NCBI RefSeq assembly: GCF_003261635.1
Contig: NZ_QFXK01000003.1
Location: 186,001-250,000 of the forward strand
Origin: Kribbella monticola
GTDB taxonomy: Bacteria; Actinomycetota; Actinomycetes; Propionibacteriales; Kribbellaceae
Length of the DNA: 64,000 nucleotides
Direction of reading: 5' to 3'
The translations under genes were made by a program, and so were the position numbers. This document shows, in pieces, positions 7,334-15,727 of the stretch (positions within the stretch are counted from its first letter, which is position 1; every line of letters starts with the position of its first letter). A model generated the notes under the pieces. It saw nothing but the letters and a program-made list of their open reading frames with translations. It was not told the DNA's origin and did not search any database.

Positions 7334-8992
7334 TCACGTCAGGTCCGCGACCGGTTGCGTTGTGTAGGGAGCCAGTTCCGGGCGGTGGGTGAGCAGTACT
7401 ACGGTCCGCCGGCCGGCCGCCGCGTACAGGTCGGCCAGGAGCGCCTTGGCCGTCTCTTCGTCCAGGTGCTCGGTGGGCTCGTCCAGCACCAGTACGTCGT
7501 GGTCGGCGAGGAGCAGCCGGGCAAAGGCGAGCCGCTGTCGCTCTCCACCCGACAGGCGAGCGCCGTGCTCGCCCACCATCGTGTCCAGCCCCTCCGGCAG
7601 GCTCTCGACGAACTTGCCGAGCCGCGCGCGGTACAAGGCCTTCCACAGCCGCAGGTCGCTTGAGCCGGGTCTGGCCAGCAGGAGGTTCTCCCGGATGCTG
7701 GTGTCGAAGACGTGGCTCTCCTGGGTCAGAAGCCCGATGACGGACCGCACCTGGTCGCCTTGCAGCTGCCGCAGGTCCACCCCGTCGAGCAGCACGTCTC
7801 CACCCCGCGGATCCAGGAAGCGCAGCAGTACTGCGGCCAGCGTGCTCTTTCCCGAACCGCTGGGTCCCGTCACGACCACACGACTCCCGGCCGGAAGGTC
7901 CAAATCCAGCCCGCTCAGAACGTCTGCCTCGCCGTACCCGACCCGGAGGCCGCGGATCTCCAAGTCACGCCCAGTCGGCAGGTCAACCGCACACGATGGC
8001 TCAGCCACTGGCGTAGGCAGGGCCATCACCTCCTGCAAGCGACTGAGCGAAGCCCGCACCCGGATCGCCAGCTGGGCCGCGACCGGTAGTCCGCCCAGCA
8101 CGTCGGCGAGGGCGAGCGGAGTCAGGACCAGTACTGCGAGGACCGGGCCGGACACGTCTGACTGGCTGCCGAGTACGAGACCCGCAACACTCGCTCCGCC
8201 GACACACAGCACGAGCAGTGCGTTCCCGAGCCCAGTACTCCAAGCTGATCGACGCTCTGCTTGGGCCAGCCGAGCATCGGCAGCACTGAATCCGGCCAGT
8301 ACGTTGTCGACCGCGTTGAAGGCAACGACATCGGCTGCAGTCAGCAGAGCCTCAGTCGCGCCGGCAGCGACAGCACCACGAGCGCCGGCGATCGTCCGCT
8401 CCGCCCGTCGGGCCGTGGCGGTGGTCACCCATGGCACCACGGCGCAGGCCACCACGACAGCCACTGCGGCCGCGGCGCCTGCAGTTGGCAGCAGGATCAC
8501 CAGCAGAGCCACGGTCGCAGTCGCCGTCACCGCTGCCACCAGCACCGGCAGGACCACCCGCAACCAGAGATCGAGTACTGCGTCGACATCGAGCACGAGC
8601 CGGGTCAGCAAGTCTCCGGTCCGCAGCGACAAGCCAGCGGGCGCCAGCTCCTCGAGTCGCCCGGCAACTCGAGCCCGCACGCCACCCAGCACCCGGTACG
8701 CCGCGTCGTGGCCGGCCAGCCGCTCGACGTACCGGAAGACTCCGCGGCCGACGCCGAAGGCCCGGACGGCCACGATCGCCACCATCAACGTCAACACCGG
8801 CGGTTGAGCGGCCGCGGTGGTGATCAGCCACGCAGAGGTCGCCAGCAACGCCACGGCCGACCCGGAGGCCAGCACTCCGGCGATCACCGCAAGCACCAGC
8901 CGTCCGGCCAGCAGCCGATCGACGACAGCCATGCCCAGTCGCCGGTCGCCTGCCACCTTCATCACCGTCCGGCCGACTTGAAGGCTGCTCAT
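7334..8992 (-). CDS. cydC: Thiol reductant ABC exporter subunit CydC
   Basis: A 552-residue half-transporter: six membrane segments (about residues 18-300) followed by an ABC ATPase with Walker A GPSGSGKST, signature LSGGERQRLA and Walker B VLVLDEPTEHLD. With CydD it forms the heterodimer that exports glutathione or cysteine to the periplasmic side in E. coli and is needed to assemble cytochrome bd. The physiological thiol in an actinomycete is probably cysteine or a mycothiol-related compound (inference). Its ATG overlaps the cydD stop in an ATGA. It is the last gene of the cydABDC operon. Confidence 0.92.
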   Translation of the reverse strand: MSSLQVGRTVMKVAGDRRLGMAVVDRLLAGRLVLAVIAGVLASGSAVALLATSAWLITTAAAQPPVLTLMVAIVAVRAFGVGRGVFRYVERLAGHDAAYRVLGGVRARVAGRLEELAPAGLSLRTGDLLTRLVLDVDAVLDLWLRVVLPVLVAAVTATATVALLVILLPTAGAAAAVAVVVACAVVPWVTTATARRAERTIAGARGAVAAGATEALLTAADVVAFNAVDNVLAGFSAADARLAQAERRSAWSTGLGNALLVLCVGGASVAGLVLGSQSDVSGPVLAVLVLTPLALADVLGGLPVAAQLAIRVRASLSRLQEVMALPTPVAEPSCAVDLPTGRDLEIRGLRVGYGEADVLSGLDLDLPAGSRVVVTGPSGSGKSTLAAVLLRFLDPRGGDVLLDGVDLRQLQGDQVRSVIGLLTQESHVFDTSIRENLLLARPGSSDLRLWKALYRARLGKFVESLPEGLDTMVGEHGARLSGGERQRLAFARLLLADHDVLVLDEPTEHLDEETAKALLADLYAAAGRRTVVLLTHRPELAPYTTQPVADLT

Positions 8993-10614
8993 ACGCTCAC
9001 CAACTCCTTCGTGCCCACCTCAACCACGCGGTCGGCCGCGGCGATCAGCGCCGGCCGGTGCGCGACCAGCAGTACGGTTCGCCCGGTCGCTCGGAGGTTC
9101 GCGACCACAGCAGCCTCGGCGTCCGCATCCAGGCCGGCGGTCGGTTCATCCAGCAACAGCACCGGCGCACGCGTCACCAGCGCCCGCGCCAACGCCACCC
9201 GCCGCCGCTGACCGCCCGACAGCAACTCCCCCTGCTCCCCCACCGCCGTGTCCAACTGCAGCTCGGCGGCCCCGGCCGCATCCAGCGCCCGTCGTACCTC
9301 GGCGTCCGACGCGTCAGGCCGACCGAGCCGGACGTTGTCGGCGATGCTGCCCACCAACAGCCCCGGCCGCTGTGGCACCCACGCGAACTGCTGTCGCCAC
9401 AACACCGGGTCGAACTCGTCCGCCGCACTCCCAGCCGCGACAACCACCCCGCGCTCCGGTACGACGAACCCGAGCAGCGCCGCCAGCACAGTCGACTTGC
9501 CTGCCCCACTGGGCCCGGTGAGCGCAACCACTTCGCCCGGCCACAGCTCCAGGTCGAAGCCCTCCACGGCCGGCGTCGACCGGCCGGCGTACGTCACTGT
9601 CACGTCGTGCAGGTGCAGCGGAGTCACTCGCAGGTCCGGGACGTCGGTTCGCTCGCCCTGCACCGGCAGAGGCGTCTCCAGCACCCGGAACACCTCTTCG
9701 GACGCTGCAACCCCGTCAGCGCTCGCGTGGAACTGAGCACCGACCTGCCGCAGCGGCAGGTAGGCCTCCGGAGCCAGGATGAGGACCAGCAACGCGGTCT
9801 CCAGCCCCAGCTTTCCCTCGACCAGTCGCAGCCCGACACCGACCGCGACCAGCGCCACCGAGATGCTGGCCAGCAGTTCCAGGACGAGCGACGACAGGAA
9901 CGCCAACCGCAGGCTCTTCATCGACTCCATCCGGTGCCGCTCGGTCACACGCTCCACGGCGACCGCCTGCGCTTTGGCCCGACCGAACAGCTTGAGCGTC
10001 GGCAGCCCGGACACAACATCCGCGAAGTGGTGAGCCAGCAACGCCAGAGCGTGCTGCCGGCGCCTGCTGTAGGTCTGAGTGGCCCAGCCGATCAGCGCCA
10101 TGAAGATCGGGATCAGCGGCAGGGTGACCAGCACAGTTCCCGCAGCGAGCAGATCGCCGGTCGCCATCCAGGCGATCACGCCAGCGGGTACGGTCGAGGC
10201 GAGGACCAATTGCGGCAGGTACCGCGCGAAGTACGGATCCAGGTCGTCAAGGCCTTTCGTCAGCAGCGTCGTGAGCGCACTGCTCCGTTCACCGCTCAAC
10301 CAGGCAGGTCCCAGCTTCAGCGAGTGCTCCAGCACCTGCCGACGCAGCGTGGACTTCACGGCGGCCGCTGCCCGCTGGGCGACCACCTCCTGCAACCACG
10401 ACAACAAGGCTCGTCCGGCGATCACCGCCACCAGCGACCAGACGATCACCGCAGCCAGCTCACCCCGCAGTACGACATCGGCGATCGCCGTGGCCAGCAG
10501 GACGGCCTGTACGACGATCAGCAGGCCGGTGGCGACGCCGATCAGCACCGACCCCGCCAGGAACGTGCGAGCGGCCTTGGCTCTGCGTAGTAGCCGGGGG
10601 TCCACCGGCTTCAC
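8989..10614 (-). CDS. cydD: Thiol reductant ABC exporter subunit CydD
   Basis: A 541-residue half-transporter with six membrane helices (about residues 15-290) and an ABC domain containing GPSGAGKST (Walker A), LSGGQRRRVALARAL (signature) and VLLLDEPTAGLD (Walker B). It pairs with CydC. I chose the GTG at 10614, which overlaps the cydB TGA in a GTGA and opens with VKPVDPRLLRRAKAARTFL, the usual CydD beginning. Longer versions that start inside cydB lack support. In many actinomycetes cydD and cydC are fused; here they are separate. Confidence 0.92.
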   Translation of the reverse strand: MKPVDPRLLRRAKAARTFLAGSVLIGVATGLLIVVQAVLLATAIADVVLRGELAAVIVWSLVAVIAGRALLSWLQEVVAQRAAAAVKSTLRRQVLEHSLKLGPAWLSGERSSALTTLLTKGLDDLDPYFARYLPQLVLASTVPAGVIAWMATGDLLAAGTVLVTLPLIPIFMALIGWATQTYSRRRQHALALLAHHFADVVSGLPTLKLFGRAKAQAVAVERVTERHRMESMKSLRLAFLSSLVLELLASISVALVAVGVGLRLVEGKLGLETALLVLILAPEAYLPLRQVGAQFHASADGVAASEEVFRVLETPLPVQGERTDVPDLRVTPLHLHDVTVTYAGRSTPAVEGFDLELWPGEVVALTGPSGAGKSTVLAALLGFVVPERGVVVAAGSAADEFDPVLWRQQFAWVPQRPGLLVGSIADNVRLGRPDASDAEVRRALDAAGAAELQLDTAVGEQGELLSGGQRRRVALARALVTRAPVLLLDEPTAGLDADAEAAVVANLRATGRTVLLVAHRPALIAAADRVVEVGTKELVSV

Positions 10615-11594
10615 GAAACCGTCACCCGCTTGCGGAAGACCCAGTAGGTCCAGCCCTGGTACAGCATCACGAGTGGCGTGAAGATCGCCGCGATCACGGT
10701 GAGCAGCTTCAGCGTGTACGCCGTCGAGGCCGCGTTGACCGTCGTGAGGCTCCAAGCCGGGTCGAGGCTCGAAGGGGTCACCAACGGGAACAGCGCCAGG
10801 AACAGGGATGTCACCGCGAGCGCGACCGCTGCAGCGGTACCTACGAACGCCCAGCCCTCTCGGCCGCGCCTGTTCGCGAGCAGTCCTGCCAGCAGCGCCA
10901 CAGCGGCTCCACCAGCGACTACTGCCGAAGCAGCGTCACCACGGATGCCCTGTGTCCAGCCGAGGAAGCCGACAGCGAGTAAAGCAGCCGCTAGGCCACA
11001 GCGGGAAGCCAGACGGTTCGCGCGGCGCCGCAAGTCACCGGTCGTCTTCAGAGCCAAGAAGATCGCGCCGTGCGCCACGAACAACACCGTGACGGTCGCT
11101 GCGCCCAACAGGGCAAACGGGTTCAACAGCGATCCCACTGTCCCGACGAACTCATGTGAAGCATCCAGCGGTACGCCGCGGACCAGGTTCGCGAAGACGA
11201 GGCCCCACAGCACGGCCGGTAGCACCGAGCCGATAGTGATCAGCCAGTCCATCCGCGAGCGCCACTGCAGGTCGTCGCGCTTGCCGCGGTACTCGATCGC
11301 CACTCCTCGCAGGATCAGCGCCACCAGGATCCCGAACAGGGGCAGGTAGAAACCGCTGAACAAGGTCGCGTACCACTCGGGGAAGGCCGCGAACGTCATC
11401 GCCCCGGCGACGATGAGCCAGACCTCGTTCCCGTCCCAGACCGGCCCGATCGTGGTGATCACGGCCCGTCGCTCCGGCTCGTCCCGGCCGAGGACCCGGA
11501 CCAGGATCCCGACACCGAAGTCGAAGCCCTCCAACACGAAGTACCCGATCCACAGGCCCGCGATGAGCACGAACCAGACCGTCGTCAGTTCCAT
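10611..11594 (-). CDS. cydB: Cytochrome bd ubiquinol/menaquinol oxidase subunit II
   Basis: A 327-residue integral membrane protein with about eight to nine helices and the CydB signature region near the N-terminus (LEGFDFGVGIL, then GPVWDGNEVWLIVAGAMTFA). CydB is the structural partner of CydA in the high-affinity, non-proton-pumping terminal oxidase; it binds no haem. It lies 14 bases after cydA and overlaps cydD by four bases, so cydA, cydB, cydD and cydC form one transcription unit. Confidence 0.94.
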   Translation of the reverse strand: MELTTVWFVLIAGLWIGYFVLEGFDFGVGILVRVLGRDEPERRAVITTIGPVWDGNEVWLIVAGAMTFAAFPEWYATLFSGFYLPLFGILVALILRGVAIEYRGKRDDLQWRSRMDWLITIGSVLPAVLWGLVFANLVRGVPLDASHEFVGTVGSLLNPFALLGAATVTVLFVAHGAIFLALKTTGDLRRRANRLASRCGLAAALLAVGFLGWTQGIRGDAASAVVAGGAAVALLAGLLANRRGREGWAFVGTAAAVALAVTSLFLALFPLVTPSSLDPAWSLTTVNAASTAYTLKLLTVIAAIFTPLVMLYQGWTYWVFRKRVTVS

Positions 11595-11608
11595 CTCGAT
11601 CCCCTACC

Positions 11609-13009
11609 TCAGTACGCGAACGACAGCGGCTTGCCGGCGGCATCCGGCTCGTCCGGCTCGGGCGAGGTGCCCGCGAGGCCGCCCCGGATCGTGCGGAACA
11701 TCAACTTGGTCTCCACGAGCGCGAGTACGCCGTACAGGAGCGTGAAACCGATCAGCGAGGTCAGTACCTCGCCCGATGTGGTGCCGGGCGAGACGCCGGC
11801 CGAGGTCGGCAGCAGGCCGAACACCAGCCACGGTTGCCGGCCGGTCTCGGTGAAGACCCAGCCGAAGACGTTCGCGAACAGCGGCAGCAGGGGCAGCGGC
11901 AGCGCGAGCCACACCAGCAGCCGGTTCGGCGCCCGGCCCCTCCTGGTTGCCCATAGCAACAACACCGCGAGTGCGGCCGACGTCATCCCGACGCCGATCA
12001 TCAGCCGGAACGTCCAGTAGGTCAGCGGGATGTTCGGCTTGTACGAGCCCGGTCCGTAGAGCTTCTCGTAGGACTGCTGCAGGGGGTTGATGCCCTGCAC
12101 CTCGCCTTGGAAGTGTCCCGTGGCGAGGAAGGAGAGCAGGTACGGAACCTTGACCGAGTAAAGCTCTCGCGAACCGTCGAGCGTGCCGACGGTGAGGATC
12201 GAGAACGACGCCGGCTTCTCGGACTCGTACAGCGCCTCGGCCGCCGCCATCTTCATCGGCTGCACCTCGGTCATCACCTTGCCCTGCTGGTCGCCGCTGA
12301 CGGCAACCCCGGCACCGGCCGCGATCACAATGACGGCGCCGAGGCGAAGCGCAGTACGGAAAGCGCCGGTGTCGACGCCGGGCCGGCGGACCAGGTGCCA
12401 GATCGCGACGCCGGCGACAAACGCGCCGCCGACCATGAACGCCGCGAAGATCGTGTGCGGGTAGGTGACCAGGACGACCTTGTTGGTGAGCACCGCCCAG
12501 ATGTCGGTCAGCTCGGCCCGGCCGCGCTCGGCGTTGTAGCGGAAGCCGACCGGGTTCTGCATCCACGAGTTCGCGGCCAGGATGAAGTACGCCGACAACT
12601 GCGTGCCGAGCACCACCATCCAGATACAGGCCAGGTGCACCTTCTTCGGCAGCCGGTCCCAGCCGAAGATCCACAGCCCGATGAAGGTGGACTCCAGGAA
12701 GAAGGCGAGCAGCCCCTCCAGTGCCAGCGGAGCGCCGAAGACGTCGCCGACGAAGCGTGAGTAGTCGCTCCAGTTCATCCCGAACTGGAATTCCTGGACC
12801 AGTCCGGTGACGACGCCCATCGCGATGTTGATCAGGAACAACTTGCCGTAGAACTTGGTCAGCCGCAGGTACTTGTCCTTGCCGGTCCGGTACCACGCGG
12901 TCTGCAGGCCGGCCGTGATCGCGACCAGCGAGATCGTCACCGGCACGAAGAAGAAGTGGTAGACGGTGGTGATCGCGAACTGCCAGCGGGCCAGATCCAG
13001 GGTGTCCAT
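11609..13009 (-). CDS. cydA: Cytochrome bd oxidase subunit I
   Basis: A 466-residue membrane protein that carries the b558, b595 and d haems. The conserved N-terminus LDLARWQFAITTVYHFFFVP contains the haem-ligand His near residue 17. The GRQPW motif close to the quinol site lies near residue 325, and the Q-loop is short, as usual in Gram-positive bacteria. It oxidises menaquinol and reduces O2 to water under low oxygen or respiratory stress. I took the ATG at 13009 because GGAAGG lies six bases upstream; the upstream ATG at 13039 has no ribosome site and falls inside a palindrome. It is divergent from a BlaI-type repressor. Confidence 0.94.
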   Translation of the reverse strand: MDTLDLARWQFAITTVYHFFFVPVTISLVAITAGLQTAWYRTGKDKYLRLTKFYGKLFLINIAMGVVTGLVQEFQFGMNWSDYSRFVGDVFGAPLALEGLLAFFLESTFIGLWIFGWDRLPKKVHLACIWMVVLGTQLSAYFILAANSWMQNPVGFRYNAERGRAELTDIWAVLTNKVVLVTYPHTIFAAFMVGGAFVAGVAIWHLVRRPGVDTGAFRTALRLGAVIVIAAGAGVAVSGDQQGKVMTEVQPMKMAAAEALYESEKPASFSILTVGTLDGSRELYSVKVPYLLSFLATGHFQGEVQGINPLQQSYEKLYGPGSYKPNIPLTYWTFRLMIGVGMTSAALAVLLLWATRRGRAPNRLLVWLALPLPLLPLFANVFGWVFTETGRQPWLVFGLLPTSAGVSPGTTSGEVLTSLIGFTLLYGVLALVETKLMFRTIRGGLAGTSPEPDEPDAAGKPLSFAY

Positions 13010-13037
13010 CAGCGCCTTCCGAACATGCTTGCCGGGC

Positions 13038-13060
13038 ATCTACGACGTTACGTAGTAGAT
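13038..13060. promoter_or_regulatory. Palindrome 1 in the cydA-blaI gap, candidate BlaI operator
   Basis: The outer arms ATCTAC (13038-13043) and GTAGAT (13055-13060) are exact inverted repeats. Read on the minus strand, the core is ACTAC-GTAAC-GTCGT, one mismatch from the pattern of the second palindrome at 13075-13089. It lies 29 bases upstream of the cydA ATG at 13009. BlaI/MecI dimers bind TAC/GTA-type dyads, so this is a good operator candidate for cydA; binding is inferred. Confidence 0.55.
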
Positions 13061-13074
13061 CCTAGCGCCGATCT

Positions 13075-13089
13075 ACTACAACGCGTAGT
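13075..13089. promoter_or_regulatory. Palindrome 2 in the cydA-blaI gap, candidate BlaI operator
   Basis: ACTAC-AACGC-GTAGT is a perfect dyad with 5-base arms and a 5-base centre. It abuts the -10 box TATACT of the blaI-like gene (13090-13095), so a bound dimer would block that promoter. It shares its arm sequence with palindrome 1, which supports one regulator acting on both divergent transcripts. Confidence 0.6.
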
Positions 13090-13095
13090 TATACT
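13090..13095 (+). promoter_or_regulatory. -10 box of the blaI-like gene; leaderless transcript predicted
   Basis: TATACT is a near-perfect -10 hexamer. Only six bases separate it from the GTG start codon at 13102, so transcription should begin at or next to the start codon and give a leaderless mRNA. No ribosome site is present, which fits. The -35 region is weak and overlaps palindrome 2. Confidence 0.55.
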
Positions 13096-13101
13096 GGTCA
13101 C

Positions 13102-13506
13102 GTGACCGCAGAAGAGATCGCCGCAGGTACGCCGAAGGGCCCGCGCCCGCTCGGTGATCTCGAGCGGCTGGTGATGGAGCAGCTCTGGTCGGCCGAAGCC
13201 GCGCTGACCGTGCGCGAAGTGCACGAGCGGCTCGCGGAGACCCGGGATCTCGCCTACACGACGGTGATGACCGTGCTGGACCGGCTGGCGAAGAAGAAGC
13301 TGACCGAGCGCGAGCGCGACGGGAAGGCGTGGCGCTACAAGGCCGCCGCGCCCCGTGAGGAGCTGGCGGCCGACCTGATGCGAGATGCGCTCGACCGGGC
13401 CGGCGACCGGCGCGAGGCCCTGGTCCGGTTCGTGGGTCAGGTCAGCGACGAGGAGGCGGCACTGCTCCGCGACGCGCTGGCTCGGCTGGAGGCTCGGGAC
13501 GGGTGA
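13102..13506 (+). CDS. BlaI/MecI/CopY-family transcriptional repressor
   Basis: A 134-residue winged-helix repressor. Residues 14-75 contain the family pattern (LVMEQLWSAEAALTVREVHE, then AYTTVMTVLDRLAKKKLTER). A C-terminal dimerisation helix pair covers 80-130. Family members bind TAC-type dyads as dimers and are inactivated by cleavage triggered by a BlaR1-like membrane protease. That protease gene follows with a GTGA overlap, and cydABDC diverges from it across a 92-base gap with two dyads. It therefore probably represses itself and cytochrome bd. The signal is unlikely to be only a beta-lactam, since no beta-lactamase lies nearby. Confidence 0.88.
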   Translation: MTAEEIAAGTPKGPRPLGDLERLVMEQLWSAEAALTVREVHERLAETRDLAYTTVMTVLDRLAKKKLTERERDGKAWRYKAAAPREELAADLMRDALDRAGDRREALVRFVGQVSDEEAALLRDALARLEARDG

Positions 13507-14408
13507 TCACCCCGATCCTGCTCGCCGCGCTCGCTCTGGTGCTCGCCGGACCGGTTCCGGCGCTTCTGGCTCGCGCCGACTGGCCCTACCGGATCCCCCG
13601 GGCAGCGGTCGCTCTGTGGCAATCGGTCGCGCTGGCCGCAGTACTGGCTGCTTTCGGGGCTGGGATCGCGTTGTCGTACTCGACCGCTGGGCAGCCCGGG
13701 GAGCCACGGTTCGACCCGTCGTCGTCACGGGACCTCGCTGCGGCCGCAGTGCTCGCACTGACCGCATTAGTCGGTGTCAGGCTGCTCTGGGCAGCGGGGC
13801 GCGTTGCTGTCGGCACCAGGGCACGGCGGAAGAGACACCGCGACCTGGTGGACGTCCTGGCGACACCGGACGGACTGATCCCAGGTCTGCGCGTGCTGGC
13901 TGAGCAAACGCCGCTGGCCTACTGCCTGCCCGCGCTGCGTGGGTCGCGGGTCGTGGTGTCGGTCGGTGCACTCGACCGGTTGGACGACGGCGAGCTGCGC
14001 GCCGTACTGGCCCATGAGCAAGCGCACCTACGAGCCCGGCACGACCTCGTCCTCGAAGCCTTCACCGCGTTGCACACTGCCTTCCCCAGGTGGGTCCGCA
14101 GCGACGTTGCGCTGGAGCAGGCTCGCACACTGGTCGAACTGCTCGCCGACGACGACGCACGCCGGCGCAACGGTCCGCTGCCGCTTGCCCGCGCGCTGGT
14201 CGCACTGGCCGGCTCCCCCGCCCCCGAAGCGGCGATGGCCGCGGCCAAGTCGTCGACGGTGCTCCGCGTTCAACGACTGGGCGACCCCGAGCCGCGCTAT
14301 CCGCTGCAATCCGCGGCCACCTACACCGCCGCGGTGTTGCTCCTGGTCGTGCCGACCTTCACGGTCGCGGCACCGATCGTGAAGGCCGTCGTCCACGCCC
14401 TGGGCTAG
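13503..14408 (+). CDS. BlaR1-like M56-family membrane metallopeptidase
   Basis: A 301-residue protein with hydrophobic segments at about 3-22, 38-58, 80-98 and near the C-terminus (about 270-292). The zinc motif HEQAH (HExxH, in LAHEQAHLRARHDLVLE) lies near residue 172. M56 proteases sense a signal at the membrane and inactivate the partner BlaI repressor. It lacks the extracellular penicillin-binding sensor domain of staphylococcal BlaR1, so it is a short actinobacterial-type version. It is co-translated with the repressor (GTGA). A respiratory or envelope signal is possible; the sequence does not show which. Confidence 0.83.
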   Translation: MITPILLAALALVLAGPVPALLARADWPYRIPRAAVALWQSVALAAVLAAFGAGIALSYSTAGQPGEPRFDPSSSRDLAAAAVLALTALVGVRLLWAAGRVAVGTRARRKRHRDLVDVLATPDGLIPGLRVLAEQTPLAYCLPALRGSRVVVSVGALDRLDDGELRAVLAHEQAHLRARHDLVLEAFTALHTAFPRWVRSDVALEQARTLVELLADDDARRRNGPLPLARALVALAGSPAPEAAMAAAKSSTVLRVQRLGDPEPRYPLQSAATYTAAVLLLVVPTFTVAAPIVKAVVHALG

Positions 14409-14433
14409 TGCCTCCCGCGCGTGCCTCTGGCAG

Positions 14434-14529
14434 CTAGCCGAAATTCTTGCCCTCGCCCCGGGCGACCGCGAGCAGGACGAGTCCTGACAGAACCAGCAGG
14501 ATGATCATGGTGATGACGAACGTCAGCAC
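14434..14529 (-). CDS. 31-residue single-pass membrane microprotein
   Basis: This frame lies between the BlaR1-like gene and the threonine-aldolase-like gene. It starts at a GTG (14529) preceded by GGGGAGAAG with a good spacing and ends at TAG (14434). Residues 2-22 are almost wholly hydrophobic (LTFVITMIILLVLSGLVLLA), followed by the basic/acidic tail VARGEGKNFG. This is a plausible one-helix membrane peptide. It is not similar to CydX in the pattern I know. Function is unknown. It could be co-transcribed with the upstream lyase gene, 66 bases away. Confidence 0.6.
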   Translation of the reverse strand: MLTFVITMIILLVLSGLVLLAVARGEGKNFG

Positions 14530-14595
14530 AGCTTACTTCTCCCCGATTGTTGCCCCACACAAGCTTCATGCCAGTGCTACGCCTTCTGAACGCCC

Positions 14596-15690
14596 TTATT
14601 CTCCCAGAAGTTCCGCGAACGCTTTACCAACCTCGTCGACGTCCCACTGCAAGGTGTCCGGAGTCACCACGAGTTCGATCCACGACCAGCCCGGTACGTC
14701 GGCCGGCTGCCAGGTGTAGCTGAGGTACTCGCGCGTCGCCTCCATCCGGCGGATCGCGGCCACCTCGATCTCCTCGACCGGCCGCGGCGCGAAGACCCGG
14801 AACGAATTGGTGTGCGGCACCTCGGGGAACGCGCGGTACCCAGCGGTCTGCAGCACGGCGGCCAGCTCCACCGCGCGCTGGTGAAGGTCCCCCATCAACG
14901 GCAGTACGTCGCGGAGACCGGCGCGCGCCGACGCGGCGTACGGGAAGATCGTGTACGGATTGCCGCCGAGTCGCCGCTGCCATCGGCGTACTTCGGCGAC
15001 GATGTCCTCAGGTCCGGCCAGCGCTGCACCGCTCAGACCACCAAGGCCCTTGTAGAACGACACGTAGACAGTCGAAGCCAGCTCAGCCACCTCGGCCAGG
15101 CTGTGTTCGAGGTACGGCGTGCTCTCCCACAACCGGGCGCCATCAAGATGCAGCGGTACGCCGCGCTCCGCACAGGCCTCCGAGAACAGCACCAGCTCGT
15201 CCCACGTCGGCAGGACGTAGCCGCCGTCGCGCAGCGGCAACTCCAGTGCCACAGCGGCCAGGTGACCGGGGATCGCCGCAAGCTCGTCCGGCCGGGGTTG
15301 CCGCGGCTCAGACGTCATCCGCTCGATGCGGAGGTGATGCACTTCCTCCAGGGCGTTCAGCTCGTGGTGCAGGAAGTGCGCCAGGCCGTGCAGAGCGACC
15401 CGCTGCGTGCCTGCGCGGTCGGCGTAGACGCGCAGCACGCTTTGCTGTGCAAGGATCCCGGTGGGTACGAATACAGCCGCGGGCTTGCCCAGCAGCTCGG
15501 CGACCTCCTTCTCCAGCAGCTCGACCTCACCACCGCTGCCGTACCCGTCCCAGTCGTCCACGGCGCTGTCGGCGAGCGTCCGCAGTACGGCTGAGGCCGG
15601 CACCTTGCGGCCGTACAGCCAGCGCGTGCAGGCGAGGCCGGCTGCCTTGCGCCGGGCCCTGAGATCTTCGGAAGCAGTAGTAGTCGCCAC
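14596..15690 (-). CDS. PLP-dependent threonine aldolase/beta-eliminating lyase family enzyme
   Basis: A 364-residue fold-type I PLP enzyme. The N-terminal third has the substrate region DDWDGYGSGGEVELLEKEVA and the cofactor region KPAAVFVPTG. The LHLDGARLWES segment carries the PLP-pyridine Asp, and the Schiff-base lysine is in SFYKGLGGLSGA. Low-specificity L-threonine aldolases of this group cleave threonine or allo-threonine to glycine and acetaldehyde; the actual substrate is uncertain. I chose the GTG at 15690 because GAGAGGA lies seven bases upstream; the GTG at 15711 has none. It lies downstream of, and on the same strand as, the RskA-like gene. Confidence 0.82.
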   Translation of the reverse strand: MATTTASEDLRARRKAAGLACTRWLYGRKVPASAVLRTLADSAVDDWDGYGSGGEVELLEKEVAELLGKPAAVFVPTGILAQQSVLRVYADRAGTQRVALHGLAHFLHHELNALEEVHHLRIERMTSEPRQPRPDELAAIPGHLAAVALELPLRDGGYVLPTWDELVLFSEACAERGVPLHLDGARLWESTPYLEHSLAEVAELASTVYVSFYKGLGGLSGAALAGPEDIVAEVRRWQRRLGGNPYTIFPYAASARAGLRDVLPLMGDLHQRAVELAAVLQTAGYRAFPEVPHTNSFRVFAPRPVEEIEVAAIRRMEATREYLSYTWQPADVPGWSWIELVVTPDTLQWDVDEVGKAFAELLGE

Positions 15691-15727
15691 GGGACCATCC
15701 TCTCGTCCCACGCAACCGAAATTGGCG

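Noticed and set aside
10615..10755. N-terminal extension of cydD by 47 codons
   Set aside because: It would lie inside cydB, has no ribosome site, and the GTG at 10614 gives the normal CydD start with a GTGA overlap.
13102..14408. A beta-lactam resistance cassette
   Set aside because: There is no beta-lactamase gene and the M56 protein lacks the penicillin-binding sensor domain; the neighbouring target is cytochrome bd.
14434..14529. Identification of the 31-residue protein as CydX
   Set aside because: Location near cyd is suggestive, but the sequence lacks the CydX pattern I know and the gene is outside the cyd operon.
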